Notes under the pieces: generated by a model
The model's input: only the letters and a program-made list of their open reading frames with translations
What the model was told of the DNA's origin: nothing
The model's database searches: none
Shown: piece by piece, positions 26,430 to 39,399 of the stretch
How positions within the stretch are numbered: position 1 is the first letter of the stretch
How the letters are laid out: each line of letters opens with the position of its first letter
Source of the DNA: Dasyornis broadbenti
Taxonomy: Eukaryota; Chordata; Aves; Passeriformes; Dasyornithidae
DNA length: 64,000 nucleotides
Direction: 5' to 3'
Assembly (NCBI GenBank): GCA_013397935.1
Contig: VZRN01001317.1
Span: forward strand, 1,101,151 to 1,165,150
Position numbers and translations under genes: made by a program

Positions 26430-26560
26430 GCCCCCTCAGGCCGTGAGGGCGGGCTGGGGATCCATCGGGGTCCGTGTCGCGCTCTGGGCTGTGGCCGCCG
26501 CCCTCTCCGCCCCGCAGAGCGTTCCCGAAGGAAATACCCGGGGAAAAGAGAGGGTAGGAA

Positions 26561-28984
26561 GGGGGCGTGCGGCCAGTGTGAGGTGGATCAAGCTGATCGA
26601 GTGATAAGAGACACCCCAAGCCTTCTGGATGCCCACTGGACACCCATGAACACTATAATAAAAGGAGTGAACTATAGAAATAAACACTGTGCTAAAAGAA
26701 GTAAAATAATTGGCGGTGCAAATGGCAGGGATATCATTCATGCAAAATTCAAATGAAATAAAAATTGTCCATAAAATGGCCTGTTGGCCCTATACAGGGA
26801 AAAGCTGTGTGTGTCTGGAGGGCACAGCAGAGATCAGGAGAGACTCACTGTGGTTTGATGCTCTGTGCTCTCAGGGAAAGGTGATTTGTGATATTGTCAA
26901 GTCTTTTTGATATCATAAAACATTTTTGAGTTACAAAATAGCAGTGTCCAGCTTCTCCAGTGGTGTGACCAACCCTAACTTTATCCCCTACCAGTGGAAG
27001 GACAATTCCTCTGTGCTCACAGGACTGGATACTACAGAAGAGCTAGTCAAAGGAAAAAATAAAGGAAATAACATAATACAAAAACTAACCTTGGATTCCT
27101 TTGTGAGCAATTAGGAGTTCCATAATCAATTTAAGCAAATCTCAAAGACCCAGCAGTGCTCCCCTCCCACCTGTGCAGGGCCAGCACTGGCTCCTTTGGA
27201 AGGAATATCATCCCTTATTCATGAGCATCATACCAACAACAGTATCAAACATACCAGATCACCTCTGCTTTTCCATGTCTTCTTGGAAAAGTCTTCCTCC
27301 AGTTTAATTTTGGCAGTTATTTGTTCTCTGTGAACAAATAGTTATACCATCTGAAGAGCTGGCTCTGAGCTAAAGGCTCTTTGAAGTGAACCACGCATTT
27401 GTACCAGGCAAGAAGTACTTTCAGAAGAAGCCACAAAAGAGTAATTTTAACAATAATTTTGTGCATTACTTTTAGGTGTCTTCTTTACTATCAACAATTT
27501 ACATCTGGAATTCTAAAAGCTTTAGAAAATCAAAACTGTAAAACACAAGGGCACTGGGCTGGTGCCTCTTGTGACAGAAAAAAAAAACGTTTCTGGAGTG
27601 AGAAATATTTTTCTACAATAATCATGGAACTGTGTGTTTTACATTAGTAAGCAGGAACCGTAAGCAGTGAGCAAACGGAGATGTAATGTTCACCTCCCTC
27701 CCACAAGCAGTCTTGCCTGTTGTCTGCTGGTATGATACACCTTTGCCTCTGACATCACCCTCTCAGCAAAGATTAGCTAAAAGATCCACTGATGCAGTTT
27801 TGAAGTCTTGCTTTGTTGTATTCCAATGTAGTATTTCCAATCATAAATAATGTATTGTTTCACAGATATAAATATATATTTTTTTTAGATGTATAGGTCT
27901 ACATATATATGTGTATATATACACAGAGGAGCCTTCATATTTGATCATTCTTTCGAGGTTTCATTCAAATAATGCTTTAAATGTTTTTCTCTGTCATCAC
28001 GAGAACGAGACTTTTTTCCTTACTCATTTCTGACACTTCATGACTCAGATCACTAAAAGTGCTCTCCACAAATGTTCTGATAAATTTATGTCCATCAATT
28101 TTGTCCTAGACTTTTTCCAGCCTGGCTTAAGCCCTTTGCGTTTCTTTCAAAAGACGAAATCTCAAACAGCCTCTTGCCCATATGACCTTTAATGATCATA
28201 ACTATTAGTCCACCTGAATCTGTCAAGTGAAATACTCTCCACCCTTGTTCAGTGACTGACTTGTCCCTTTTTTTCCTCCTACATTTCTAACACACATACT
28301 GGCACATTTTTGAGGGACTGTTTCTTACATGCTTTCTGGCTTCCAGTTGGTATTAACCAGGCCTTTCTCCTCTCCAGTCACTCCACACTTTATGCCCAGG
28401 TGTTGTGTACTATGACCACAGCTCAAATCACCTTTTCCACTCAGATTTTTCTCAGCTATGCCTCTTCACTGCAGATTGACACACTTTCCTAAAAAACTCT
28501 TAGCTTGTATCTCTAGTACTTTCTTATGGCTCCTCTGTGGGACTTCACCTTCCACTGCACACAGTCACAAATGCCCTGTGAGTCCCACATCTGCATGGTC
28601 AAGCGCCCAAAGGTGATGTGAACTGTGAAGAAGAAATGTGTTCTGAGTCCCCTGACTGATGATTCGCCCAATAGCTTCTTGAATCTGCAAGAACATAAAT
28701 TATTAACATTTTGTTAATTATGTAGGATGTGAGTGGGGTTTGGGGGTGTTTAGGCTCTCTCTGTATTTCTGAGCCTGGTCCTTGTTCTATTGTGTTGCAG
28801 GATGTGGTGCCTGGGTTGTAATCAGCCCAGACGGCACACAAACACTCCAGCCTCCAATCCCTGGACCATCTGGATAAAAACTGGTTAATTGACAACGCTA
28901 ATGTAATTTTCAGCTCAGTACAGTTAAAATAGTGTCAAGTCTTCTCCCACAAGTACTCTCTACTTTATCTATTACGCTATTATC
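26561..28984. other. intergenic region upstream of MTM1
   Basis: No gene was recognised. It contains TA-rich simple sequence at about 27860-27925 (ATATATATGTGTATATATAC) and a pyrimidine-rich stretch from about 27950 to 28600. The latter may extend the LINE relic to its right, but I cannot match it to a known element. Confidence 0.6.
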
Positions 28985-29510
28985 TGCCTGTATATAATCA
29001 TCTTTGACTCAGACCTTTCCCTAGCCCTTTATGGTCAGACTGCATCTAAATCTGTCCATATAGCTAAAGCTCCCATCTTCTCAAATCTCAATTACTGCAA
29101 CATCCTTTCCCTTGGCCTTGAAAAATATAACCTTGTCTTATACTTCTTGAGAACACTGCTACAGTAACCATTTTTCTTAGTCTGTCATTCTCATCGTGTT
29201 ATTCCACTCTTTGCATCCCTGTGCTAGCTCAGCCTACTCTATCATGTGGATCTTTACTCACCTGTCTTTAGTTTGGAAGACCTTGGCAGCCTGTCTACTT
29301 GCCATTTCCATTCCCTGCTGATATCAAACTGCAGCTCCAACCAGCTCACGGTGCCAGTTTTCACAGCCCACTTGTAATACATGTAAACAGGTTCTTTTGT
29401 GCATTCTGTTGGCTGCCTTTTATTTCCAAGGATCCTATAAATAGCTCAGAAGTTACTGGTAATTTTCCTTCAAACTTCGCCTTAAAACTTTTCCTTGCTG
29501 TAATGTCTAC
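28985..29510 (+). mobile_element. ancient L2-type LINE relic (reverse transcriptase C-terminal end)
   Basis: Plus-strand translation in shifting frames gives IIFDSDLSL near 28995 and then LNYCNIL near 29095. This order and spacing is typical of the C-terminal end of L2/CR1-clade reverse transcriptases (FDSDLSF ... RLDYCNAL). The region ends with CAAACTTCGCCTTAAAACTT, matching the common LINE tail pattern that encodes FKSRLKT. Stops and frameshifts are frequent, so it is dead and old. It is unlike the three CR1 copies in this window. Assignment to L2 rather than another CR1-clade group is from memory of motif style. Confidence 0.5.
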
Positions 29511-32500
29511 TGTAGAGTGGCACAGTTCATTATGCTGCCTCTCCTGCCCATGTTCCTCAGTTTGCTCATTTCATATTTTGCAATGCTCTCAGTGTTGACC
29601 CTGATACACACCAGGTTCTTGTGGCACTATGGTAATGCAAATAATAAATACACATGTAGAACTGAGGTGCCAGGGGGAACCAAGGTATTATGAGACTGAT
29701 GATATCAAAGTGCAATTTGGGAGTATAACAATACCTGATAATATTGACTTGTTTTCCTACTATTCTGGAGACAAAATTAAGTGGAGGTGGGGAGTCTGCA
29801 TCTTTAAATCAAGCCCATAGGTCAAGTTAAAGATGATTTATGCCCATTTACCACACAATAATTTTCTCTTGCTGTTTCCAGTTGCTATCATGATAGAAAA
29901 AATGGAGTGGACAGTGCAGTGTTAGTCCGTAGGTATGTCTCTATGTTCACATGTGTACATTTTTTTTTTTCCTTTTATGAGTTAGATATAAGAAAAGATA
30001 TGGTATAACAGGGATTCTTTTGCTTTTCTAGCACGGTGCCACTTACACCCTTTGTTTCCTGTCATTGTCCTTTGTTTGCTAACCTGATGTTTATTTTTAT
30101 CTCTGCTAAATAAAGACCACCAGATTTAATTCTTTTAAGCTGTACTTTAAGACCTCTTTAACCTATTTCTGTCTAGCTTTTCCCTCAATTAGCCTAATCG
30201 TTTCTTTATCAAGGAACATGTCACCAAATAAAACACATATAGCACCCTAAAAAAAAATCTGCCCCTTGCTGCTTGACTCACAATAGCAATAAGGTGAGTT
30301 ATATAAGAGGCTTCTTGTATTTCTGGATCCTGCGACTCCCAAGCGCTGGAAGTAGCAATTGTATTTTGGGAAGCATTTTCAGAAACACTGACTGAACACT
30401 TGTTATTGTGATATCAGGCAGATGATAGCTTGCTTTCCGATACCTGGGTTTGCATACACAGCACTGCTGTCACCAAAATCTGGCACTTGGCAACTGATGC
30501 GTACATATATATACACCTGTATATGTGTATGAACATAAATATACACATTTGCTGTCACCACTAGACACATACTGATTCCTTCTGTTCAAAGACAGAGAAA
30601 ATTAATATCAGGTATTTGCTGATCCTGTATTTAGGGAGAAAAAAATCCCCACTATTTTCTCTATGCAAATATTAAGAAGCAGTTAGTATGTTTTATTTGA
30701 GAAATAGCTGCATTTCACAGGAAGACAAACTCATTCTCACATGTATCATACCTAATTTGCATAGTACATAAAAGTTTTAAGAGAACTGCAGTATTTGGAT
30801 TAGAAGAACCAAACAAATGGAAGTTAGTAATATCCACAGAATTAGCCGAACTGTTAGTGGAATTAATTTTAGTAGAACAATGCCACAAATTAAGAGAAAT
30901 ATAAGAAAATCCTCTTAAAGTAAATAAGCTTCCAGTACACTTAAATGCAAACTGCAATAGAAAATTATCTGTTAAATGAATAAATATAGCTTGTAAAAGA
31001 GAAGGATACTTTAGAGTAATACATGTTAAGTGCTTTGCTTTTGCTCTGTGCTCTGAAGTTCTGTGAAGTGCTGAGGTTTCATTCAAATCCTGAAAGAACT
31101 CCAGTGACACCACTCAGGCAGCTGAGACTGCAAGAGTGAAGTGGTTAAAGTTAAAATACCTTGTAAAAGCAAAAGCATGTTGGCATCAAACTGGTTTTTG
31201 CAAAACTGTGCAAGATGGACCCCCAAACACCCTCCTTCTGTGGTCAAAGTCCACACATGTGAAGCTATAACTACAGCAGTGTCTGAATCACTTAAAATTC
31301 AGCATGCAAGAATTATTTTAAGCATCATTTGAAGTATGCAAATGAGCACGACAGAAACGGGCTGTCACAGCAGCGTTAATACATGCTCCATTCAGAAATA
31401 CTCTGTATTATAGTTCAAGAGTCACAGCAGTTGATAGGAGAGGACAGGAAGCCAGCATTTCCTACTCACAGTGGAATATCTGTGAATTTTGAAAACACAG
31501 CACAGCCCCTCTCAGCTGTCATCCCACAACAAAGAGGAGGTAGCTTTAAAATTCGGACAAGCTCCAGACAGCAGACTGTAGCTGCTGAATGGCAAAGAGT
31601 TCCCAGGTCACAGGACCAGCTAGGGAGCCTGCAGAAAGAGCAGCATTTTGAAAGCCTTTGCTCTTTAGAACAGTCTATCTATTTAGATAAGAACATATTC
31701 TTGATTTCCTTGATAGTATTTGCTGTCATAGTGTCAAGAGCAGTGACTACTTATGCAGGATAGGCAACCGATGAGTTGGCAAGCTGTTCCAGGCACCACT
31801 GCTCACCAGAGCTTTACTGATTTCATTTTCTCTAAAGCCCAGTAGATCCAATAATTTGGAAGAAATTCTGCACCATCAGGTGTTGGTGGTGACATTCTTC
31901 TTGGATTCAAGCCTCTGGCAGCAGAGGCTGCCAATGCATAGCTCAAGGAACTGAGAGGAACTTTGGGCTCTCCAAAGTTCATGCTTTATTGATTCTGGTT
32001 TAATTCACATTTCCTTTGACTGTGTTTTGTAGGGAAAATGGATCTAATCTTGTTCTTCTGAGGTGTTATTCTTTATAATAAGAAAGAGAACATATCACTG
32101 TAGCCAGTTTGCCTAAATATGTCCTGGTGGGAAGAAGAAAAACTGGGCTTCAGATGCAATCTTCTTTCCCATCGTTACAGGGAATTGCCATTTATGAGCA
32201 GGATTAAAACCAAGTGGCATTCATGGTGTTTGCAGCAATCAATGAAGATCTTTCTCTTAAGTCCCATGGGACCAAGGATCATTCCTGTGGGGCTGAAAGA
32301 GCCATGCTGCTGTGGATCATCACATCTTTACGCTCTGGTGAACAGGAGAAAATAATTTTACTATGAAGCAGAATATCTTTAGTTGCTCTAATGAGTGAAA
32401 CAAACCCCCTCTCAGTGCTGCAAAATCAGAGACAAAGTGGGGTCTCAGCAGCCCTGAGTATCACATCAGGTGCTGATATAGGTTCTTCAGACAATTAGCA

Positions 32501-35500
32501 AAGCTTCAAGCAGCCACCTGAAAGAAATAATGGCTTTTATTGGACCTAATGCAGTCATTTCTTCCATGAGGCTTCTTGTGAATAATTCTTGCTGGAAAAA
32601 TTGTACATGATTTCTTTTCATTTATATTTTAATGCAATTTATTATACAACAGCGACCCTCATTCAGGGTTCAGAAGATCAGAGTACTTACAGTAATCTTC
32701 GCAGCACTTTTTATCTCCAGCTACAGCTTACATTCACAGCATGAAAAGAATAAGAATTTAATGTACCAAATCAGAAGGTCTCTGTGTGGCAGTGTTAATC
32801 TCAGTGTTGAGCTATTATTTATTAGTGATATTATGGTAGCATCTAGAGACCACGGCCTCATTGTTTGGGCACTGCATAAAATACACAAAGAATATATTTG
32901 CTCTCTAGGATAGCTCAGAGTTTAACTTTGAGGATGATTTGAGGATGTGGACAAGAGGTACTACTGCTATAAATACTGCCACAGCCAGAGGCAAAAGTTC
33001 TCATGCTTATTGTGAATGCTGACAACAGGAATAAAATTACCAATTGACAGACCATTAAAATGGAAACATTCTGGGATCAGACCTCAAGGTGCAAGAAGAT
33101 GAAGAGAGTCTCCCTGTCTGATTTCATGCCAGGCCAAGCATGGTTGCAGATGGTGTCTTACTACATCTTGGGTACATTAACCATCCATTAGAAGCTCAAG
33201 AGGTGTCAGGCTTGAGTTTCTAAACCAACCGGTCATGGCGATGTCTGCAAGATGAAGCAGGGGGTAGAATGGTGAAGCAGTTTCATATCCCTGAGAATTA
33301 GAGTGCTGGAAAAGCATGTGCTTGTGATGGTAGATCTACACATGGCTTAGCATGTTAGCTTTTGACATAGCAGCTGGAACTGGGGACACCTTTTCTGGCT
33401 TACACACTGGTAACCATTCCAGGATGCAATGACCTTTTTTGCTACCTCTAGTAAATAATGTTTGTGTCCTCTCTGTTAAATGTTGTAGCCATATAATCAG
33501 CTTACTTCCAGCCAGGTCCCTCTGAGAATGAGTCTGATGCAATCAATTCTTGTGCGTCTAAGCACACTCCCCTCATCCCGCTCCCCCAAATAGATGACTT
33601 TGCACTGTTGGTTAATTGTACCAAATTCAAAATACACTAGGCCTAGTGTCAAACAGTTACTCCTCAAACTATCTGTGGATGCGGGACTATCTGAATTTTA
33701 TGGGCGGGTAAGCTGAGGCACAGGTAGTAGCAGCCCCTTATTTACAGTGATGAGCTCACCACTGGGCTAGAAAACCTCCCCAAGGGAAGGAAAGGGCTCT
33801 ACAGAGCAGCAGAGGAGTATTCCACAGCCATCAGCTGTGCAAACCCACCTCCCACGCTCCCACTTCTGTGCTGCACAGAGGCTAAAGCCAGGCTGCCTCC
33901 CATCTGAGCACATGTCCATCCTCCCCCCTGTGAACAGGAACCTCGTGCTTTCTCTGGAGGTGGATCAAAACTCCAATTTGCCCCTTTTTTCCTGCTTTTT
34001 CTCCACAGGTCTTCTTTCTGCCGCTATCAGTCCAGGTACTTGCTACATTAGTTGTGTGCCACAGGTCATAGACCAAAAACCTTAGCCAAGTAAATATCTG
34101 GGGGGTTTGAAGCAGGAGCAAGACTCCACCTGCTCTTCAAGATGCAGAGCTGGCACTTTTGAAGAGTTTATTGGCAGGAATATTGGCTAAGAAGAGTGAT
34201 CTGCTCATGTTTTCTGTGTGAGCGCAAGCCCTCTGGCACGGCCCGGTGTGCCATGTCCCAGAGGTGGGAACAAGGCCTTGAATAAAGAGAAGAAATTGCA
34301 CAGAGGAGAGAGAGGTGGAATCCGTGGCTCATCCTCCACTGCCGACCTGCTGGGCTGCATGCTATCCCTGCTGGAATGCTGCCCCAACTGGCTCTTGAGG
34401 TTGGAAAATTAAGACACCAAGGGGCCTGACTCATAGTCCCTTTTTGCCCACAAGAAGATATACAGAAACAACCAGCTTATGCTCCTGGATCTGCACAGCT
34501 ACTGGTGGTAATACACAACCCACTTCCCACGAGATGTGGCTGCTGGTCCTGCTTAACTACACTTGAAAAATCCTACTGGTGTCTGCCTGCCTCATTAGGC
34601 ACCTAAGTATCTTTGGGATTCCAGTCCTGAGCCGTTTGTGCCCCATGGTCCCCCACTGCTAATGGACATCATCAACTATCCTGAAAGAGCACAGGAAAAC
34701 ATATATATTTATTAAGGATTGTAAGGCTCAAAGAGGGGGTTAATGGGAACTGTTTAGGCAAATAATGCAGCCAGCTAATAGGTGAGAGAGAATAATAATT
34801 TATGGGCTGAGAAGAGGAAAAGAACAAGGGGCTGCCAGGTAATTCTGTTTTCCTGGCTGCCATACAAAGCCAGCAGGGTTGACAAGGAGCAGTCTGTAAA
34901 CTTGAAACAAAGCATGTTTCTGCAGCTGGGTAGAGTCAAGCATAGCTCTGTATTAGCAAAGAAAAAAGAGATTTCATAGCTTTATAGCTTTGGGCTGGTT
35001 TCCCCTTAGGGAGTGAAAATAGGCCAATCTCACCACCCCTGCCACTGCCCTAAGTCTTGTCTGTCCCAGCCATCCATCAAACACAGCACAGCTCCAGGAC
35101 GGGGAACCCAGCAGGGTCAGCACGCATGTCTTTTCACTCCTTGAAAGGGATTAAGGCAACATCAGAACAATTAAAATGTCCTTTGTGAATACAAATCCAA
35201 CTTTAAGCTTAAAATGGCATTTCTTTTTTCTTCTACAGCCAAGTTGTTTAAAGACAATAAATTGCAGCATCAAAAACCTTGATAAGGACAAAAACAGCAT
35301 GATGCAAAAACCTCAGGAGCTTCTCAGTGGTTTTTGGCTTTGACACATGTTGAGACTGGCAGCAGGGTTCAGCCACGCAGCAAAGGGCCTTTTGGGCTGT
35401 GGGGACAAATCACTGCTGTAGCTGTGGGTTATTTTAATCTGCATGTAGCCATGATGTAACCCAGGCCACTGTCATGCCAACCCTGAGAAAATGAAAAAAA

Positions 35501-35595
35501 TTCCAACCTTAGCTCCAAATAGCAAAGAAATCAGGCTCCATGGCCATACCACGTGCATGGTCATGAGCACTTTGCTACGCAGGGGCCCACAGCTC
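29511..35595. other. intergenic region, no gene recognised
   Basis: Mixed sequence with short chance frames on both strands, the longest about 132 codons at 30715-31113 minus. None resembles a family I know, and none has splice sites that extend it. TA-rich simple sequence occurs at about 30500-30550. I found no interspersed repeat I could name. Confidence 0.5.
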
Positions 35596-35710
35596 AACAC
35601 TATCACACACAGCCCAACACACACAGCCCAGCACCATCACACACAGCCCAGCCCATCACACACAGCCCATCACACACAGCCCAGCACCGACACACAGAGC
35701 CCAACACAGC
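35596..35710 (+). repeat. minisatellite, CACACAGCCCA-type units
   Basis: About seven imperfect copies of a unit such as ATCACACACAGCCCAGC, of variable length (about 12-20 bases). The array has an open plus frame rich in His, Thr and Ser, which is a by-product of the repeat. Confidence 0.85.
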
Positions 35711-36112
35711 AAAAGCCCCTCTCAGGTAAATGGCCGCCTCAGGCAGGGTGAGGATGAAATCCAAGCCCCAGACCTGCCGTGTAAGGGGAAATGGAGCAAG
35801 ATGTGCATAAACCAGTGTGTTTGTTCTGTGCAGTGCTACAAACCCATTGAGTGAGTGGGGAGGGAGCAACCATGGCTGTGATTAACTACAGCTCCAGTGG
35901 TTTCAGCCCAACTGCTTTAATAAGGTGCCTGTCCCTGGTTTCATGCAGGATTGTTCACAGGAGGCCTCTTGACCAGCCAGAGTCTTAAGTTCTCAGTAAC
36001 TCCTGCAGCTGCCAACCAGTACTTCTATTTTAGCTTGCTCAGGAGAGACCCTTGTTAGTATTTAAAACACCTCACTGTTTTACAGATTCTTTTATTACTT
36101 TTTTTTTTTATT

Positions 36113-36128
36113 TGCTATATATATAGCA
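36113..36128. repeat. 16-bp perfect palindrome
   Basis: TGCTATATATATAGCA equals its own reverse complement and follows a T-rich tract. It is probably simple-sequence chance. Confidence 0.8.
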
Positions 36129-37710
36129 GGGAATAGGAGATGAAATAGGCATTAATTTGGCATTAAGCACCAAAATCTGAGCTCAGCCTGAATAACCATC
36201 TGGGCAGATGTGCGAAGGCCAAGTGTCCCCCCCAGGAGCATGTGCCACCTGTCCATCAGTGCAGACGGCAGCAGGAGAGGGGCAGAGCTGGCGCAGTGGC
36301 CTCCCCGTGTCCTTGCTGCCCTGCAGTACCAGCATGGAGCGAGTCCTCTCTTGGGGTCACCCTGCACATTTGTGATGCCTCTCCCACCACGGAGGACATC
36401 CAGGCAGGACTATTAGACAAGTGCCAGTTTCTTGCCAGGTGCTTGCCCTGCTCCCAGGGAGGTGTAAATCAGGGGTTACCCTGCGGCAGGCAGTGGAATA
36501 GCTCCTGATTTACAACATCCTACACAAGAGGAGAGCTTGACCTTACACTTCAACATCGGTGCAGCTTCCTTTGTTGAAAGCTTCTTAAGACAGACATGTA
36601 ATCAATCCTGGAGAGCCACTGAGCAGCAGGGCTCAGGTTCTGCATAAGTCAGGGCTATGCTTCCTGGGGAAATTGTCTGATCCAGGCTCCCGTGACATCT
36701 ATTCCTAGGCACTCCCTGCATACTGTCTGATAGGAATGAGTGTGTTTTTCTGTTTCTCCTTTATTATAAATGGGCTGCTTTAGCTTAATACAATCCACAA
36801 AGAGAATTTTTCTGTAATAAGTCCAGCTTACCTATGCTACTAATCTTTCAGTGAGCTCAGGTCTTTGGAAATTCTGGCCTTTATAGGCATTTGATGTTAT
36901 TTTAGAATCCAAGAGGAAAAGCTTACTGCCTTACCTCTGTTTTTTCATGGCCGTAATTATGAGGGCAGTCTGGTGACGTAACTTGTATGGAAAATAAATG
37001 ATGGCTTTCAACAGCAAGTGCTGTCAGACACTTTGTTCCTTGTAACTATTTTAGCAATCCAAATTCAGTTTGCACTGCCACAGCACCACATGCTGCTCTT
37101 ATTTATGTTTGTATAAATCCCGAGCTATACCACTGCCTTCAGGAGATCTATTGTGTGTTTATACTGTGGGGTGGCAGAATTTGGCTCACGGCATAAGTCC
37201 ATGTACATCTTGTGGGGTGATCTGCTGGTCCAGTAAACACAGCAGGAGAACCATTCACACGTTTAGTCCTACAACTCACTAGCCCTCAACTAGCTGTAAC
37301 TTTTTACCTTAATGACACAGACCATGAGAGCAAAGGCAGGATGAGACATTGAGTATTTTCACACTTTAAACAGAGAGAAGAAAAGGGAAAGTAAAGTACA
37401 GACAAAGGCAGTTTTTTTGCAGAAAGACCAGACAATTAATTGTCATTATTAACTGTTAGATCCTGACACCAACCAGGACTGCAGTGCTGGTCCTCCAGCT
37501 GCTGGAATGTTCCCCTGTGGTCGCCATGCCTTTGCCCTGCATTTCCCTGTGCCTGTGCTCCAGCCCAAGCTGCCGGCAGACCCAGGGAGAGGCAGCAGCC
37601 TTGTGCTCAGGCTGCAACCCAAGCAGGGCACTGGTCATTGTGGTTAAGAGCCAACTCCCCAAAAGACGAGTTTGCTGATCAGTAGTTACAAATACAATCA
37701 GAGACAGCAA

Positions 37711-37728
37711 GATAATAATAATAATAAC
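37711..37728 (+). repeat. (ATA)n microsatellite
   Basis: GATAATAATAATAATAAC, five to six trinucleotide units. Confidence 0.9.
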
Positions 37729-39125
37729 AATTATTCTTAGTCCAGTACTTCTTCCAAGTCTGATATAGTCCTGACTCCTCACAAACACCTCTGTGGCAAG
37801 GAAGGATCATCATTCCCTCTTGAGGCATGATGAATGGGATACAGAGGAGTGAAAAGCTCTACCAGCTCAAAAGCTAGACAAAAAATTCAGAGTGAAAACA
37901 AGTGCCTACATAACAGAGGAACAAGATAAACTGTTTTTGAAAAATTCTGTTGGAAACAGTTGGCTTTTGAAGACATCCTCCCTACACTGTAACCCAAATC
38001 ATACAGAACTGAAAAGCTGAAGTGTGTATTGACACAAACAAAATGAAGAATGAAAAGAGGGCATTTTTGCTATTTTAAATTATATCCCAAAGAGGAGCAT
38101 GCAGGCAGTAGCCTTCTCTGCCATCAGCAGGCCTGGAGGGCTCAAGCGCCTCTGGATCCCAGACCTGTCTGTGTCAGACCTGCCCCTCCCCGAAGCTCCC
38201 TGTGCCCTGGCAGGACATGGCTGATGACAGAAAAGCTGCTGAAATGGTGCCAGTTTTCGCAGCCAAACAAACTCACCTTTGTCCTCACCACAGACGCACT
38301 CACGGGCATTTCTCCCTGTCTCTGCTGTCTGGAGGCATGTCGGCATTTCTGCCTCATTCAGACACTTGCTGAACTCTACTGCCTGTTTTGGGCAATTGTT
38401 TGGTTTCCTTTGCTGGAAAAACTGGCTTCTTTCTTCCTCACCCTGATTTCATACAAGTACATGTCAAACTCGAGATGAAGCCGGCTAGGGGTTATTCCTC
38501 TCAGAGCCTCTGGCTCCATGAAGATCTGCCTTTGCCATCAGGAAGCCACAAGGATCTCTGACAAGCCTGGGGTGGTTGTACCTGGGGAGGTCTCCTGCCC
38601 ATCTGAGCACCAGCAGCAGAGTGTGTGCCCAGCTGCTTTAAACCCTAACCATCCCCTCTCATTTTGGACTTTGGGAGCTGTTTTCTGCCATTCAGCTCTG
38701 GAGAACAGGCTTCTGGAAGGACCCACTCCAGGATAGGAACGTCCTTGCCAAAGTTCTCCCTCCAGCAAGAAATCCTCCCAGGAGATTTCCTCAGGCTTTT
38801 AGTGCCCACAGTGTGCCTGGGACAAAGGGCAGCAGCGACACATCTTCTCCACCAGGAAGCTGGGGCGGTGTCTGGCTCAGTTAAATGGAGGCAATTTTAG
38901 CTCCAGATTCTATTTGTACATTTATTTAACATTGCTAAAATTTTCCTGTTCTTTCCTACTCCTCCTCTCAGCCTGGCCTCCCCCAGGACAGGCACCAGCT
39001 CTCCCATAAGACAATTTCTGTGTCAGAGGAGTGACATTTTGTACCCACCACTGCCCTCGCAGAATGAGCAAGGTCCCCTCCTCAGTGCCTCACACTTGGC
39101 ATTTACACACAAGAACTGTCACTTA

Positions 39126-39158
39126 AATAAACATGGTGCTAGGCAAAAAAAAAAAAAA
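39126..39158 (+). other. AATAAA followed by A14, plus strand
   Basis: AATAAA at 39126-39131 is followed 13 bases later by 14 A (39145-39158). This is the form left by a reverse-transcribed polyadenylated RNA, or it could be chance. I could not name a parent transcript from the preceding 200 bases. Confidence 0.4.
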
Positions 39159-39399
39159 CCAACAGAGATTAATTTCACATTCACCTATAATTACACTCGA
39201 AAAGGACATCAGGCCTAAGCAATCCCACCTTAAAATAAAATTAAAGCCTGCCTAAACTCCCTGTCCAGCCCACTGCTTCAACCAACAGCACACATGCATT
39301 TGTGCGTATTATTAGATTGACGTTGTAGTATCCTGGACAAATCAAATTAATTCAAATATCTGCAGGTATGAAACACTGTAGCTGAAAAATAAGCACATA

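Larger units (their letters stand above)
25980..26560 (-). promoter_or_regulatory. MTM1: CpG island, inferred MTM1 promoter and non-coding exon 1
   Basis: The sequence changes sharply from AT-rich to GC- and CpG-rich, and returns to AT-rich by about 26600. The position, upstream of the start-codon exon in minus orientation, fits the MTM1 promoter. A minus-strand GTGAGT donor at 26256-26251 directly abuts the N run, so exon 1 probably ends inside or at the edge of the gap. The transcription start is not visible. A plus-strand divergent transcript is possible, but I see no gene for it. Confidence 0.6.
35711..38900. other. intergenic region toward the MAMLD1 3' end
   Basis: No gene was recognised. 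A 142-codon plus frame at 38050-38478 and several near 37450-37790 show no known domain. An (AAT)n run lies at 37711-37728, and a 16-bp perfect palindrome, TGCTATATATATAGCA, at 36113-36128. Confidence 0.5.

Noticed and set aside
26012..26643. Long frames reading through the N gap on both strands
   Set aside because: Much of each translation is unknown residues from N. The visible parts are GC-rich promoter sequence and tandem repeat.
35491..35751. His/Thr/Ser-rich plus-strand frame
   Set aside because: It is produced by the CACACAGCCCA minisatellite.
38050..38478. 142-codon plus-strand frame in the intergenic region
   Set aside because: The hydrophobic C-terminal part looked like a membrane segment. 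There is no family resemblance, and a length like this is expected by chance in GC-richer DNA.
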